A DNA stretch of 11,723 nucleotides, taken from NCBI GenBank assembly GCA_905372345.1, contig CAJPPE010000020.1, forward strand, positions 1 through 11,723. The letters run 5' to 3'. The notes beneath the pieces were generated by a model. It was not told the origin of the DNA. It was given only the letters and a program-made list of their open reading frames with translations, and did not search any database. Of this stretch, positions 4,481 through 11,723 are shown in pieces. The first letter of the stretch is position 1; each line of letters opens with the position of its first letter. This DNA comes from an uncultured Treponema sp. (lineage in GTDB: Bacteria; Spirochaetota; Spirochaetia; Treponematales; Treponemataceae). The translations under genes and the position numbers were made by a program.

Positions 4481-6871
4481 ATGATAACACCCTTAGATGA
4501 TATCCGAAAAAGGATAAAAAAAATTTATGTTCACCCTAACACGGTCAAAATAGCTTCTCTTATAATTCTTGGGATGCTTATGCTCCTGCCATTTTGTATG
4601 ACCAAGATGGACTTGTTTAACCCTGCTCAGAAAGCGATAAAACTATACCCCATGACGGTATTGTTTTCAGGTTTTGTACAAAGAAGCTTAAGCTTTTTTT
4701 TCGCAAGCTGCCTCGCGTTGTTTTTATTGCCTATAGCATTTATGATCATCTTTATATCTATTTTTCAAAGAAAAATATCCTCAAAGATTGTTTATTTTTC
4801 GGTCTTAGTGCCTATAAGCCTTTATCTTGCCGCATCGGTTTCGGGTATGAATTTATTTGCGAATACTCCCAGATGGTTCTATGCTATAAGCCCTTTCACA
4901 TATTTTGCCTTTTTTACAGCCCTTGTGTTTCACGGCTTCTTGATAACACACGGTATAATTTCCATAAAAAGACAAAATGAATCATATATGGAATATAAGC
5001 GGCTATTAGAAGAAAAAGAAGTGCAAGAAGAAAATGTAAGAAAACGAATAGCCGAAAAATTAAAAAAACAAAAAGAAAAATCAAAAACCGTTTATGCAAA
5101 AACTGCAAATGAGGGAAATTTTTCCATAGAAAAAATGTCAAAACAATCCCTAAACAAATTAAAAACCAAAAAGAGACGAACTCATATAAAAACAAAAATT
5201 ACGATAGTTATTCTTTTTACCATATTGGTAATTCTTTCAACATTTATTTACACGGATTTAAGAAACTATAACATGCTGCTTACCCAAAATGTTAACACAA
5301 CGGGAAAAAATCAGGCCGAGCAAGTTGCCGCTATATACAGTTTTTCGGACGGTTTACACGCTAAAATAAATGCCTTCCTTGAAGGGATAAAAAAGACCAA
5401 TACCTCTTCACCTTTCCCCTTCCAAAGGGTTGATATAATAACTACAAACAGTAAACAGCCCATTTTTCTTGAAGAAATCGATGAGTCTTCCAAGCTGCCT
5501 GCTTTTGATGTGTTTTCTTATACCACAGCTGCAGGTCGTGTAAGGCTAATCCCGGATGAAGAAAAAATCATAACCCCTGTGGAGGCGATACTTTATATAA
5601 AACATTTTAAAAATAAAGCTACGGTCAGTACACCTATTTACAACACCGAAAAGGGGACTTGCATTTATATCTATCCTGTAACCTTTACCCGTAAGGAAGG
5701 CCAGAGACTGGTGGGCTTCTCCGTTGTTACATATCTTAAAGAAATTCTAGATCGCCCATATTTTCAGGCAAAAGTGTTTGTGTTTTCCATTTCTGCTGTA
5801 TTTTTCTATGCCTCAATAATAATTGCTCTTTTTCTAGCAGACTTTATTGCAAATCCGGTTATTTTCTTATGCGGGAATATACGCAAAACGGCAAATATTT
5901 TAAGCCGAATGATTTCAAGTAGTGCAGCAGTCGAAGCTGATCGGCTTATTTTTGAAGAGAATATTAAAACCCATGATGAAATAAAAACTCTTTCAAGAGA
6001 GCTAAAAAACATCATCTCGCTTATTCGCGGAATTTTACCCTATGTGTCTTTTCATACCATTCAAAATGCAGAAAAAAATCTTTCAAGCAAAAGCAGCACA
6101 AGAGAACTCTGTTTCCTATTTACTGATGTACGAGGCTTTACAACTATGTGTGAAAATATGCAGCCACGCGAAGTCATCAGTATTTTAAACCACTATCTAG
6201 ATATTGAAACAAAGATAATCTTCGAGAATGGCGGAGATGTTGATAAATATGTCGGCGATGAAATTATGGCTTTCTTCTCAGGACCTAAAAAAGAAATTAA
6301 TGCATGTAAGGCCGCAATGGAAATTCGCAAGGCGATGAGGCGAGAACAAAAGGCGGCTTTAAAAGAAGGCTCTGCTTTAGTTTCAATAGGAATAGGTATT
6401 AATTCGGGCCCCGTAGTATTCGGTCCCGTCGGCTCCAAAACCCGCAAAGATTTTACATCGATAGGCGATACCGTAAACCTTGCAGCCCGCCTTGAAGGAG
6501 CAAACAAAGAATACGGTTCAAAGTCGATTATATCGGAAGAAGTTTATAAAAATTTAAGCAAAGATTTTATTTGCAGAGAACTCGACTTTGTTGCAGTTAA
6601 GGGAAAAACGGAAGCTGTCCGTATTTATGAAATCCTTCAACCAACCGAAAAACTTACAACCGAAAAACTTTATGATATAAAAAAATTATTTGAAGCAGGG
6701 CTCGCCTATTACAGAAAAAGAAAATGGAAGCAGGCCGAAAAGTATTTTGCGGAATGTGCACAAAAATACAATGATACCCCCTCTAAGGTTTTTTTAAGAA
6801 GAGTTGCCCATTATCAAATTTCTCCGCCGAAACCAAAATGGAGCGGTGTTTTTGTAATGAACGTAAAATAA
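4481..6871 (+). CDS. Membrane-bound class III (IIIb-type) adenylate cyclase with TPR-like tail
   Basis: Predicted to make cAMP from ATP at the inner face of the cytoplasmic membrane. Domains counted from the ATG at 4481 (796 residues): four hydrophobic segments at about 21-40, 70-95, 102-123 and 136-160; a Lys/Glu-rich coiled coil (164-203); a fifth membrane segment (238-258); a sensor-like domain of about 170 residues outside the membrane; a sixth segment (431-455); a HAMP-like linker (to about 518); the cyclase domain (540-720); and a TPR-like tail (728-773). The catalytic residues are complete: metal-binding Asp549 (FTDVRGF) and Asp593 (KYVGDE), substrate-recognising Lys589 and Thr659 (DFTSIGD), and Asn666/Arg670 (NLAARLEG). 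The Lys/Thr pair marks class IIIb. A longer frame opens at TTG 4400, but it has no ribosome-binding site and lies upstream of the likely promoter. A LysR gene follows after 33 bases and may be cotranscribed. Confidence 0.92.
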   Translation: MITPLDDIRKRIKKIYVHPNTVKIASLIILGMLMLLPFCMTKMDLFNPAQKAIKLYPMTVLFSGFVQRSLSFFFASCLALFLLPIAFMIIFISIFQRKISSKIVYFSVLVPISLYLAASVSGMNLFANTPRWFYAISPFTYFAFFTALVFHGFLITHGIISIKRQNESYMEYKRLLEEKEVQEENVRKRIAEKLKKQKEKSKTVYAKTANEGNFSIEKMSKQSLNKLKTKKRRTHIKTKITIVILFTILVILSTFIYTDLRNYNMLLTQNVNTTGKNQAEQVAAIYSFSDGLHAKINAFLEGIKKTNTSSPFPFQRVDIITTNSKQPIFLEEIDESSKLPAFDVFSYTTAAGRVRLIPDEEKIITPVEAILYIKHFKNKATVSTPIYNTEKGTCIYIYPVTFTRKEGQRLVGFSVVTYLKEILDRPYFQAKVFVFSISAVFFYASIIIALFLADFIANPVIFLCGNIRKTANILSRMISSSAAVEADRLIFEENIKTHDEIKTLSRELKNIISLIRGILPYVSFHTIQNAEKNLSSKSSTRELCFLFTDVRGFTTMCENMQPREVISILNHYLDIETKIIFENGGDVDKYVGDEIMAFFSGPKKEINACKAAMEIRKAMRREQKAALKEGSALVSIGIGINSGPVVFGPVGSKTRKDFTSIGDTVNLAARLEGANKEYGSKSIISEEVYKNLSKDFICRELDFVAVKGKTEAVRIYEILQPTEKLTTEKLYDIKKLFEAGLAYYRKRKWKQAEKYFAECAQKYNDTPSKVFLRRVAHYQISPPKPKWSGVFVMNVK
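6642..6671 (+). repeat. 15-base tandem duplication in the cyclase gene
   Basis: CAACCGAAAAACTTA at 6642-6656 is repeated at 6657-6671 with one mismatch in the last base. It encodes a duplicated TEKLT/TEKLY at the linker between the cyclase domain and the TPR-like tail. The reading frame is kept. It looks like a recent slippage or duplication and could vary in length between strains. Confidence 0.85.
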
Positions 6872-6904
6872 AATCGACTCAATTTAAACCGAAAAGGAGT
6901 TTTT

Positions 6905-7798
6905 ATGGAATTTAAACAACTTGAAATATTTATCAAACTTGTAGAAAATTTAAGTTTTTCCACTACGGCAAGTGAGCTGAACATATCGCAGCCTACAGTC
7001 AGCCTTACCTTAAAGCAGCTTGAAGAAGAGCTCGACACCCCCCTCTTTTTGCGTTCTACAAGAGAGCTAAAATTAACCGAAGCGGGAAATAAACTTTACG
7101 GTGAAGCAAAAAACATTCTCGCTGAAAGGGATAAACTGATAGAAAAATTTATTCATCCTGAAAGGAAGGTTATAACTATTGGAGCATCGACAATTCCTGC
7201 AGGGTATATTCTTCCTTCTATAGTGAGGGAGTTTAAAAAGAAGCATCCCGACATTTATATAAAGGTTGAAGAAAAAAACAGCCTTGAAACAATAAAAAAG
7301 GTTTCGCTGAATACCGTAGATATAGGCATTGTCGGAATGAAAATAGAAGATGAAAACTGCGAGTTTCTTCCTATTTATAAAGATGAATTCGTATTTATAA
7401 CTGCAAATAATGCCTATTACCAAAAGCTAAAAAAATCAAATCCCAACTTAAAACGTATTGCCGAAGAACCCTTTATTATCCGTGAAGCCGGCTCGGCCGT
7501 CAAACAAAATATGGAGCTGATTTTAAAATCTCAAAAGATAGATTTAGATGCGATAAATATAAGCGCGTCGATAAATGATACTGAGGTCATCAAGCAATTA
7601 ACCGCAGAGGGACTGGGTACATCTTTTATATCAAGAATAGCAGTTGAAGACATGGTAAAAAGTAAAAAACTGATAGCCTTTGAGTTAGGAGATGTCCCCC
7701 ACCAATACCGCAATATCTATCTGGTATGGAATAAAAAAATAAACTACGCAAGCCATATCAAAGACTTCTTAAACTGCACGGAATGTTTTAAGGTATGA
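6905..7798 (+). CDS. LysR-family transcriptional regulator
   Basis: A 297-residue DNA-binding regulator of the usual LysR length. The N-terminal winged helix-turn-helix is clear (about residues 1-60: MEFKQLEIFIKLVENLSFS, then the recognition region ASELNISQPTVSLTLKQLEEEL). A periplasmic-binding-protein-like effector domain follows from about residue 90 (ITIGASTIPAGYILPSIVREFKKKHP) to the end. AAGGAG lies 5 bases before the ATG. It follows the cyclase gene in the same direction, and no divergent target gene adjoins it, unlike many LysR loci, so its regulon cannot be read from context. The sequence resembles the LysR subgroup often named after selenium metabolism or YeiE (FKQLEIF start, GASTIPAGY-type effector domain); this is an impression from memory, and the effector is unknown. 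A hairpin terminator lies 30 bases after the stop. Confidence 0.93.
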   Translation: MEFKQLEIFIKLVENLSFSTTASELNISQPTVSLTLKQLEEELDTPLFLRSTRELKLTEAGNKLYGEAKNILAERDKLIEKFIHPERKVITIGASTIPAGYILPSIVREFKKKHPDIYIKVEEKNSLETIKKVSLNTVDIGIVGMKIEDENCEFLPIYKDEFVFITANNAYYQKLKKSNPNLKRIAEEPFIIREAGSAVKQNMELILKSQKIDLDAINISASINDTEVIKQLTAEGLGTSFISRIAVEDMVKSKKLIAFELGDVPHQYRNIYLVWNKKINYASHIKDFLNCTECFKV

Positions 7799-7828
7799 GA
7801 AGCAATTTAAAAAAAACATTTGACAGTA

Positions 7829-7877
7829 AAAGGGCTGTCTAAAAGCGATAGCAACCCAACTTTTTAGACGGCCCTTT
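7829..7877. terminator. Bidirectional hairpin terminator between the LysR gene and the peptidase operon
   Basis: Arms at 7829-7845 and 7860-7877 pair almost completely (AAAGGGCTGTCTAAAAG against CTTTTTAGACGGCCCTTT, with one G-U pair and one bulged base) around a 14-base loop. T-rich sequence follows on both strands. GACAG at 7822-7826 could alternatively pair with CTGTC at 7835-7839. The stem sequence resembles a motif that recurs at ends of genes in many low-GC bacteria, so it may be a dispersed element. Confidence 0.8.
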
Positions 7878-7890
7878 CAGATATTTTTAC

Positions 7891-9282
7891 TTATACGTTT
7901 TTTAAATATTCGGCAACGAGCAAGCCACATTCCAGCTGTATGGATACCAGCTTTTTGATTGGAACAACACTATACTTAATATTGGCTTCCAATTCGTCGC
8001 TTAATACCTGGAGTTTCTTTTCCGCTGCATTAAATTCATTAGATAAAGCTTTTTCTTTTTCTTTATTTTCCTCCTTTGCTTTTTTCATTTTAAAAAGTTC
8101 TGTTTCATTGGCTCTTGTTAAAAGACCGAAAGACAGCATCTTATAAAATTTTTTAATCCATTCATTGTCAAATTTTTCTGCAACCGTAGCATTCTTTTTA
8201 CTGTAATTTTCATCTTCGTAAGTCATCTTAACGGCAGCATCATAATCATCCTGTCTTCCGGTAAAAGCATCCAAGGCAAGCAAAAACGGATTATTTTTTG
8301 CCATATACTTTCTTGTCTTTTTTAAAGAATCCAAAATGAACGCTTCGCTTTTTCTGTTTTCCTCTAAAGATTTTCTCACTATCTCACCTCGGTTTTCTCC
8401 GCTGTCCGATAGGTCAATAATCTTTTCGCTATAAAAATACGGAAGTTCAGTCAACATTGTAAAAGATTTATATTTTTCTCCGGCATAGTCTGCGCTGCAT
8501 GTCCCGACACCGATTGCTTTCGGAATATCTTTTACACCGTATTTTTCCAAGTAATCGTAATTATCGCGAATACCGAGTTCTTTATAAATTGCAGGAGCAA
8601 AGGCCTTGCAGTATGGAGCTTCAGGTTCTCCCAAATTCAGCGGTACATTTTGTTTTTTTGCCGCTTCTTTTAAGCCGGCATATACTTTCGGAATATCGCG
8701 CGATAAATACCAGTAGACCCCGCCAAATCCTGCGTTATGAAGCGAATAAATGAATCGGGGTTTAATTTTATCGATTAGATGCATCATTGCAACAGTTTCA
8801 GGAATGGAATCGGTAAATTTCAATTCCTTGTATTCTATCGGGAATGTCCAATCCACTTGCTGATGTCCTGCAGGCCTAAAAAAATTTCTTGCGTAGTTAT
8901 AAAGCGTAAATGGCCCCTTAAACCAGCCTTCATTCAGTCTGGTCCCATCAGAATCCCAAGCTTTTACAATATACCACGTGTAATCCAGTTCATCTCGGAG
9001 CTTTTTATTTTCAGCCAATTCTTTTGTAAAATAATCCAGCATCATAGTACCTATAGGTTCATTCGGATGAGGAAGACCAAAAACAAGGGCATTTTGCCTT
9101 CCTTTTCCTATTTTTAACCCTATAATTTTATCGCCGTCTCTGGTCGTCCCGAATTCGAACTCTTCCACTATGTCGGGATATTGTTTTGCAAGGGCCTTAC
9201 TTGCCGAATTCATTTCATCGACGGTCATAAACTCTTTATAATCGGGTACCCTGTTGATAACATCTTCAAATATTTTATTCAC
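7891..9282 (-). CDS. M14-type zinc peptidase/amidase, cytoplasmic, last gene of a peptide-transport operon
   Basis: A 463-residue metallopeptidase-like protein. The M14 zinc site is readable: FGLPHPNEPIGT gives His72 and Glu75, YSLHNAGFGG gives the third ligand His182, and TELPYF gives the likely general-base Glu279. A DSDG motif (110-113) sits where carboxypeptidases have NPDG. The region VDWTFP (143-148) replaces the usual VDLNRNFP, losing the Asn-Arg that holds the substrate's C-terminal carboxylate, so strict carboxypeptidase activity is doubtful. After the catalytic core comes a helical extension with a Lys/Glu-rich coiled coil (about 395-435). There is no signal peptide. The start is GTG with AAGGG 7 bases upstream, placed in the 17-base gap after the binding-protein gene. 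Context suggests it trims peptides or peptide-like compounds brought in by the transporter; a murein-peptide amidase similar in role to E. coli MpaA is an alternative. Confidence 0.85.
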   Translation of the reverse strand: MNKIFEDVINRVPDYKEFMTVDEMNSASKALAKQYPDIVEEFEFGTTRDGDKIIGLKIGKGRQNALVFGLPHPNEPIGTMMLDYFTKELAENKKLRDELDYTWYIVKAWDSDGTRLNEGWFKGPFTLYNYARNFFRPAGHQQVDWTFPIEYKELKFTDSIPETVAMMHLIDKIKPRFIYSLHNAGFGGVYWYLSRDIPKVYAGLKEAAKKQNVPLNLGEPEAPYCKAFAPAIYKELGIRDNYDYLEKYGVKDIPKAIGVGTCSADYAGEKYKSFTMLTELPYFYSEKIIDLSDSGENRGEIVRKSLEENRKSEAFILDSLKKTRKYMAKNNPFLLALDAFTGRQDDYDAAVKMTYEDENYSKKNATVAEKFDNEWIKKFYKMLSFGLLTRANETELFKMKKAKEENKEKEKALSNEFNAAEKKLQVLSDELEANIKYSVVPIKKLVSIQLECGLLVAEYLKNV

Positions 9283-9299
9283 TTTATTACCCTTCCCTG

Positions 9300-10883
9300 T
9301 TATTTCACTTTTTCAGTAAATGTATATTCTTGCCAACCCCATTTTCCTGTTCCGTCTATAGGTAAATTTTTAAAATTTACTGAATTTGCATCGTAGGATG
9401 CAAACCCTACTATAGGAATAAAAGGTAAATCTTCGGCTAAAATTTTTTGGGCTTCTTTATAAATTGCAGCTCGTTCTTCTTTATTACCTACAGTCAAGCC
9501 TTTTTTACATAGCTCATCAAACTTTATATTGGAATACCCGCTCCAATTATTGGACTCACCTGTTCCATATCTGGAATAAAGAGCTGCAGGATCAGGCCCC
9601 ATAAAACCACCTTGAAGTTCCATTATAAAATCTTTATTTGTTCCAACCTTGTCCGCCCATGCATTAAATTCTGAAACATTTACTTTTAATTCAATGCCGG
9701 CTTTTGCAAGTGTCGCCTGCATTAATTTTGCTGCATCGGGATATCCTCCGCCCTCAAAAACTTCTATTTGTAAGCCGCGTACAAAAAATCCGTCTTTATC
9801 AGCCTTGTATCCTGCATCCTGCAAAATTTTTCTTGCAACATCAATATTAAACTGAGGAGATACATTTTCCGTATTGCTTACCCATTTTATAAATTCAGGA
9901 TACATAGCATATTCGGGCTTTTGTACTCCATCAAAAATTTTATCGGAAATCTCTTTTTTGTTTATTGCACTTGCAATTGCTTTTCTTAAATGTACATCCT
10001 TAACTTTTTCATTCCTCATATTGAAGATAATGCGCATCGGTGACGGATATTCATTAAATACCAGTCTAAGCTGAGGATTTGCTAAAAGTTCCCTATTGTT
10101 TGCAGCAGGCACATTTTCCAATACGTCTATTTCTCCGTTTACGAGTGCTTGTACAGCCGTAGCATTATCAGGAATCATCGTAAAAATCACATTGTCTAAT
10201 TTCGGAGCTCCCATAAAATAATTTTTGTTTGCTTCAAGCGTTACCGATTCGTCCTGTTTAAACTTTAAAAGCTTAAAAGGTCCCGAGCCTATAGGCATTT
10301 CTTTAGATGCAATATTATCTTCCCATTCCTGTCCATTATCAAAAATATGTTTCGGGAGAACAAATGATGCATACCAGCCGAGGTTTGCCACAAGCGATAC
10401 GTCCGGGTATTTTAATTTAAACACGACCGTCTTACTATCTTTTACAACTATTTCGTCAATGATTTGAAGCCGCGAATACAACAAATATGTATTTTTCTTT
10501 GCAATATAATCAAAAGTATATTTTACATCGTCGGCCGTTACCGGTTTTCCGTCATGCCATTCCGCCGTGTGAAGATAAAACGTTATTTCTTTTCCATCGG
10601 GTGAAATATCCCATGACTCGGCTAAATCCGGTATAATATTTTTTGATGCATCCAATTTAACCAACCGGTTAAATATATTTTGGAAAATCGGATACCCGTT
10701 GTCATCGGGCAGGCTGTCCGGATTCCAACTCATCGGATCTCCGCCGGCTCTTACAATGAGGGTAGTTTTTTCCGTTGTTTTTCCACCGGTTCCCATTTCT
10801 GCCTCATTCTTACTGCATGAAATTACCAATACAGTAACCGTCAAGACCGCTGCCGTAAGCAGCATTGCAATTCTTTTTTTCAT
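9300..10883 (-). CDS. ABC transporter peptide-binding lipoprotein (SBP family 5, OppA/DppA-like)
   Basis: A 527-residue extracytoplasmic solute-binding protein of the family 5 (peptide/nickel) type. It starts with a lipoprotein signal: MKKR, a hydrophobic stretch (5-21) and a spirochaete-style loose lipobox ending VIS-Cys23, so the mature protein would be lipid-anchored at Cys23. The mature part shows the family hallmarks: GGDPMSWNPDSL near its start, IPDLAESWDISPDGKEITFYL, then WHDGKPVTADDVKYTFDYI. Central blocks such as GSGPFKLLKF and the C-terminal IYKEAQKILAEDLPFIPI also fit. AGGAG lies 8 bases before the ATG. It lies 18 bases downstream of the ATPase gene and 17 bases upstream of the peptidase gene, so all three are surely one operon. 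Peptides are the most likely ligand; dipeptides, longer peptides and murein peptides cannot be told apart from the sequence. Confidence 0.95.
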   Translation of the reverse strand: MKKRIAMLLTAAVLTVTVLVISCSKNEAEMGTGGKTTEKTTLIVRAGGDPMSWNPDSLPDDNGYPIFQNIFNRLVKLDASKNIIPDLAESWDISPDGKEITFYLHTAEWHDGKPVTADDVKYTFDYIAKKNTYLLYSRLQIIDEIVVKDSKTVVFKLKYPDVSLVANLGWYASFVLPKHIFDNGQEWEDNIASKEMPIGSGPFKLLKFKQDESVTLEANKNYFMGAPKLDNVIFTMIPDNATAVQALVNGEIDVLENVPAANNRELLANPQLRLVFNEYPSPMRIIFNMRNEKVKDVHLRKAIASAINKKEISDKIFDGVQKPEYAMYPEFIKWVSNTENVSPQFNIDVARKILQDAGYKADKDGFFVRGLQIEVFEGGGYPDAAKLMQATLAKAGIELKVNVSEFNAWADKVGTNKDFIMELQGGFMGPDPAALYSRYGTGESNNWSGYSNIKFDELCKKGLTVGNKEERAAIYKEAQKILAEDLPFIPIVGFASYDANSVNFKNLPIDGTGKWGWQEYTFTEKVK

Positions 10884-10901
10884 TTTCTCTTCTCCTATTA
10901 T

Positions 10902-11723
10902 TTATAATTTATGACAAGCAGCACTGTGCCCTTCATGCAATTTTTTAGTGTCCGGATAAGAACCGAAACATTCATCCGTCGCCATAAAACACCTCGGTGC
11001 AAAATAACACATATCTTTTGGGTCAATCGGAGTTGGCGGCTCTCCTTGTATAAAAATTTTTTCGGTTTTTTCCGTAGGGTCGGACGAACCGCAGTTTGAT
11101 ATTAAAACTTTTGTATACGGATGTTTGGGATTTTTGATTATATCATCAGCATCTCCATATTCTACAATACGCCCTAAGTACATAACAGCAATTTTATCCG
11201 AAATATACCGTGTTAAACTTATATCATGACTGATAAAGACAATAGTTGCATTATATTGCTTTTTTAAATTAAGAAGCATATTTATAATATCTGCCCTAAC
11301 CGATACATCCAGCATTGAAACGGGTTCATCGGCAATTATAAATTGCGGTTTTAATAGCATTGCGCGTATAATCGAAATTCTTTGTAATTGACCGCCCGAT
11401 AATTGATGAGGATACCGTTTTAAAAAATCGGCTGCAGGATGTAATCCTCCGTTTTCCAATTCCGTTATGAGAATCTTTTTTCTTTCAGCATCATTTTCTG
11501 CAATATTGTGTATTTTTAACGGACGCAATAATATTTCTTCTATGGTATTTTTCGGTGTAAAGGAATCATACGGGTTTTGAAATATAATTTGCACTAATCT
11601 TCTAAAACCTTTAGAGTCGTTTTTCATTATCTGCTTTGTTGAAAGTCCATCTATATATACATCGCCGTACGTCGGCTCTTCCAAGCGGCTTAATATTCTT
11701 CCTAATGTAGACTTTCCGCAGCC
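10902..11723 (-). CDS. Oligopeptide ABC transporter ATP-binding protein (5'-truncated by window edge)
   Basis: The frame is open to the window edge, where it begins inside the Walker A motif (GCGKST, visible residues 1-6), so only the first few dozen codons are missing; the TTG at 11684 is an internal codon rather than a start. Visible in order are the Q-loop IIFQNP (Gln49), the signature LSGGQLQR (108-115), Walker B FIIADEP (128-134), the D-loop MLD and the H-loop FISHD (His166). The C-terminal extension, from HPYTKVL to GEPPTPIDPKDMCYFAPRC and a terminal AACHKL, is the oligopeptide/dipeptide transporter ATPase domain with its conserved cysteines. It energises import of the ligand captured by the lipoprotein encoded 18 bases downstream. 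Permeases and a partner ATPase are expected upstream, beyond the window. It is OppF/DppF-like, but OppD and OppF types cannot be separated with confidence here. Confidence 0.95.
   Translation of the reverse strand, partial: GCGKSTLGRILSRLEEPTYGDVYIDGLSTKQIMKNDSKGFRRLVQIIFQNPYDSFTPKNTIEEILLRPLKIHNIAENDAERKKILITELENGGLHPAADFLKRYPHQLSGGQLQRISIIRAMLLKPQFIIADEPVSMLDVSVRADIINMLLNLKKQYNATIVFISHDISLTRYISDKIAVMYLGRIVEYGDADDIIKNPKHPYTKVLISNCGSSDPTEKTEKIFIQGEPPTPIDPKDMCYFAPRCFMATDECFGSYPDTKKLHEGHSAACHKL

Overview
This window is AT-rich and has the gene repertoire of a host-associated spirochaete. It most resembles Treponema, and T. denticola in particular. That assignment comes from recognising the protein families together (arginine deiminase, a treponeme-style membrane adenylate cyclase with a TPR tail, a lipoprotein peptide-binding protein with a loose lipobox); no database search was done. 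No rRNA, tRNA, CRISPR array, transposase or phage gene is visible. Most of the sequence is ordinary, compact chromosome.

Layout, left to right. Positions 1-24 hold the first eight codons of a gene leaving the window on the minus strand, divergent from pdxS (PLP synthase, +). A strong bidirectional hairpin terminator (1035-1082) separates pdxS from a minus-strand galactokinase-like protein that has lost several catalytic residues. Divergent from that gene is a TtcA-type PP-loop tRNA thiolase (+), which meets arginine deiminase arcA (-) tail to tail with only 3 bases between them. A 112-base region (4369-4480) carries back-to-back promoters for arcA (-) and for a large membrane adenylate cyclase (+). 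A LysR regulator follows the cyclase after 33 bases. A second bidirectional hairpin (7829-7877) divides this unit from a minus-strand operon. In transcription order that operon is an oligopeptide ABC transporter ATPase (truncated by the window edge at its Walker A motif), a family-5 peptide-binding lipoprotein, and a cytoplasmic M14-type zinc peptidase, with gaps of only 17-18 bases.

How the genes work together. The right-hand operon looks like a peptide import and intracellular cleavage module. Arginine deiminase would release ammonia and citrulline from arginine, some of it plausibly peptide-derived. The cyclase carries the Lys/Thr substrate-recognition pair of class IIIb adenylate cyclases, a group known for bicarbonate/CO2 responsiveness. 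The galactokinase-like protein may have a non-catalytic role. No obviously new multi-gene system is visible. The best leads are the degenerate galactokinase, the variant M14 peptidase tied to a peptide transporter, the class IIIb cyclase, pdxS without an adjacent pdxT, and several start sites where promoter or ribosome-binding signals contradict the longest reading frame.
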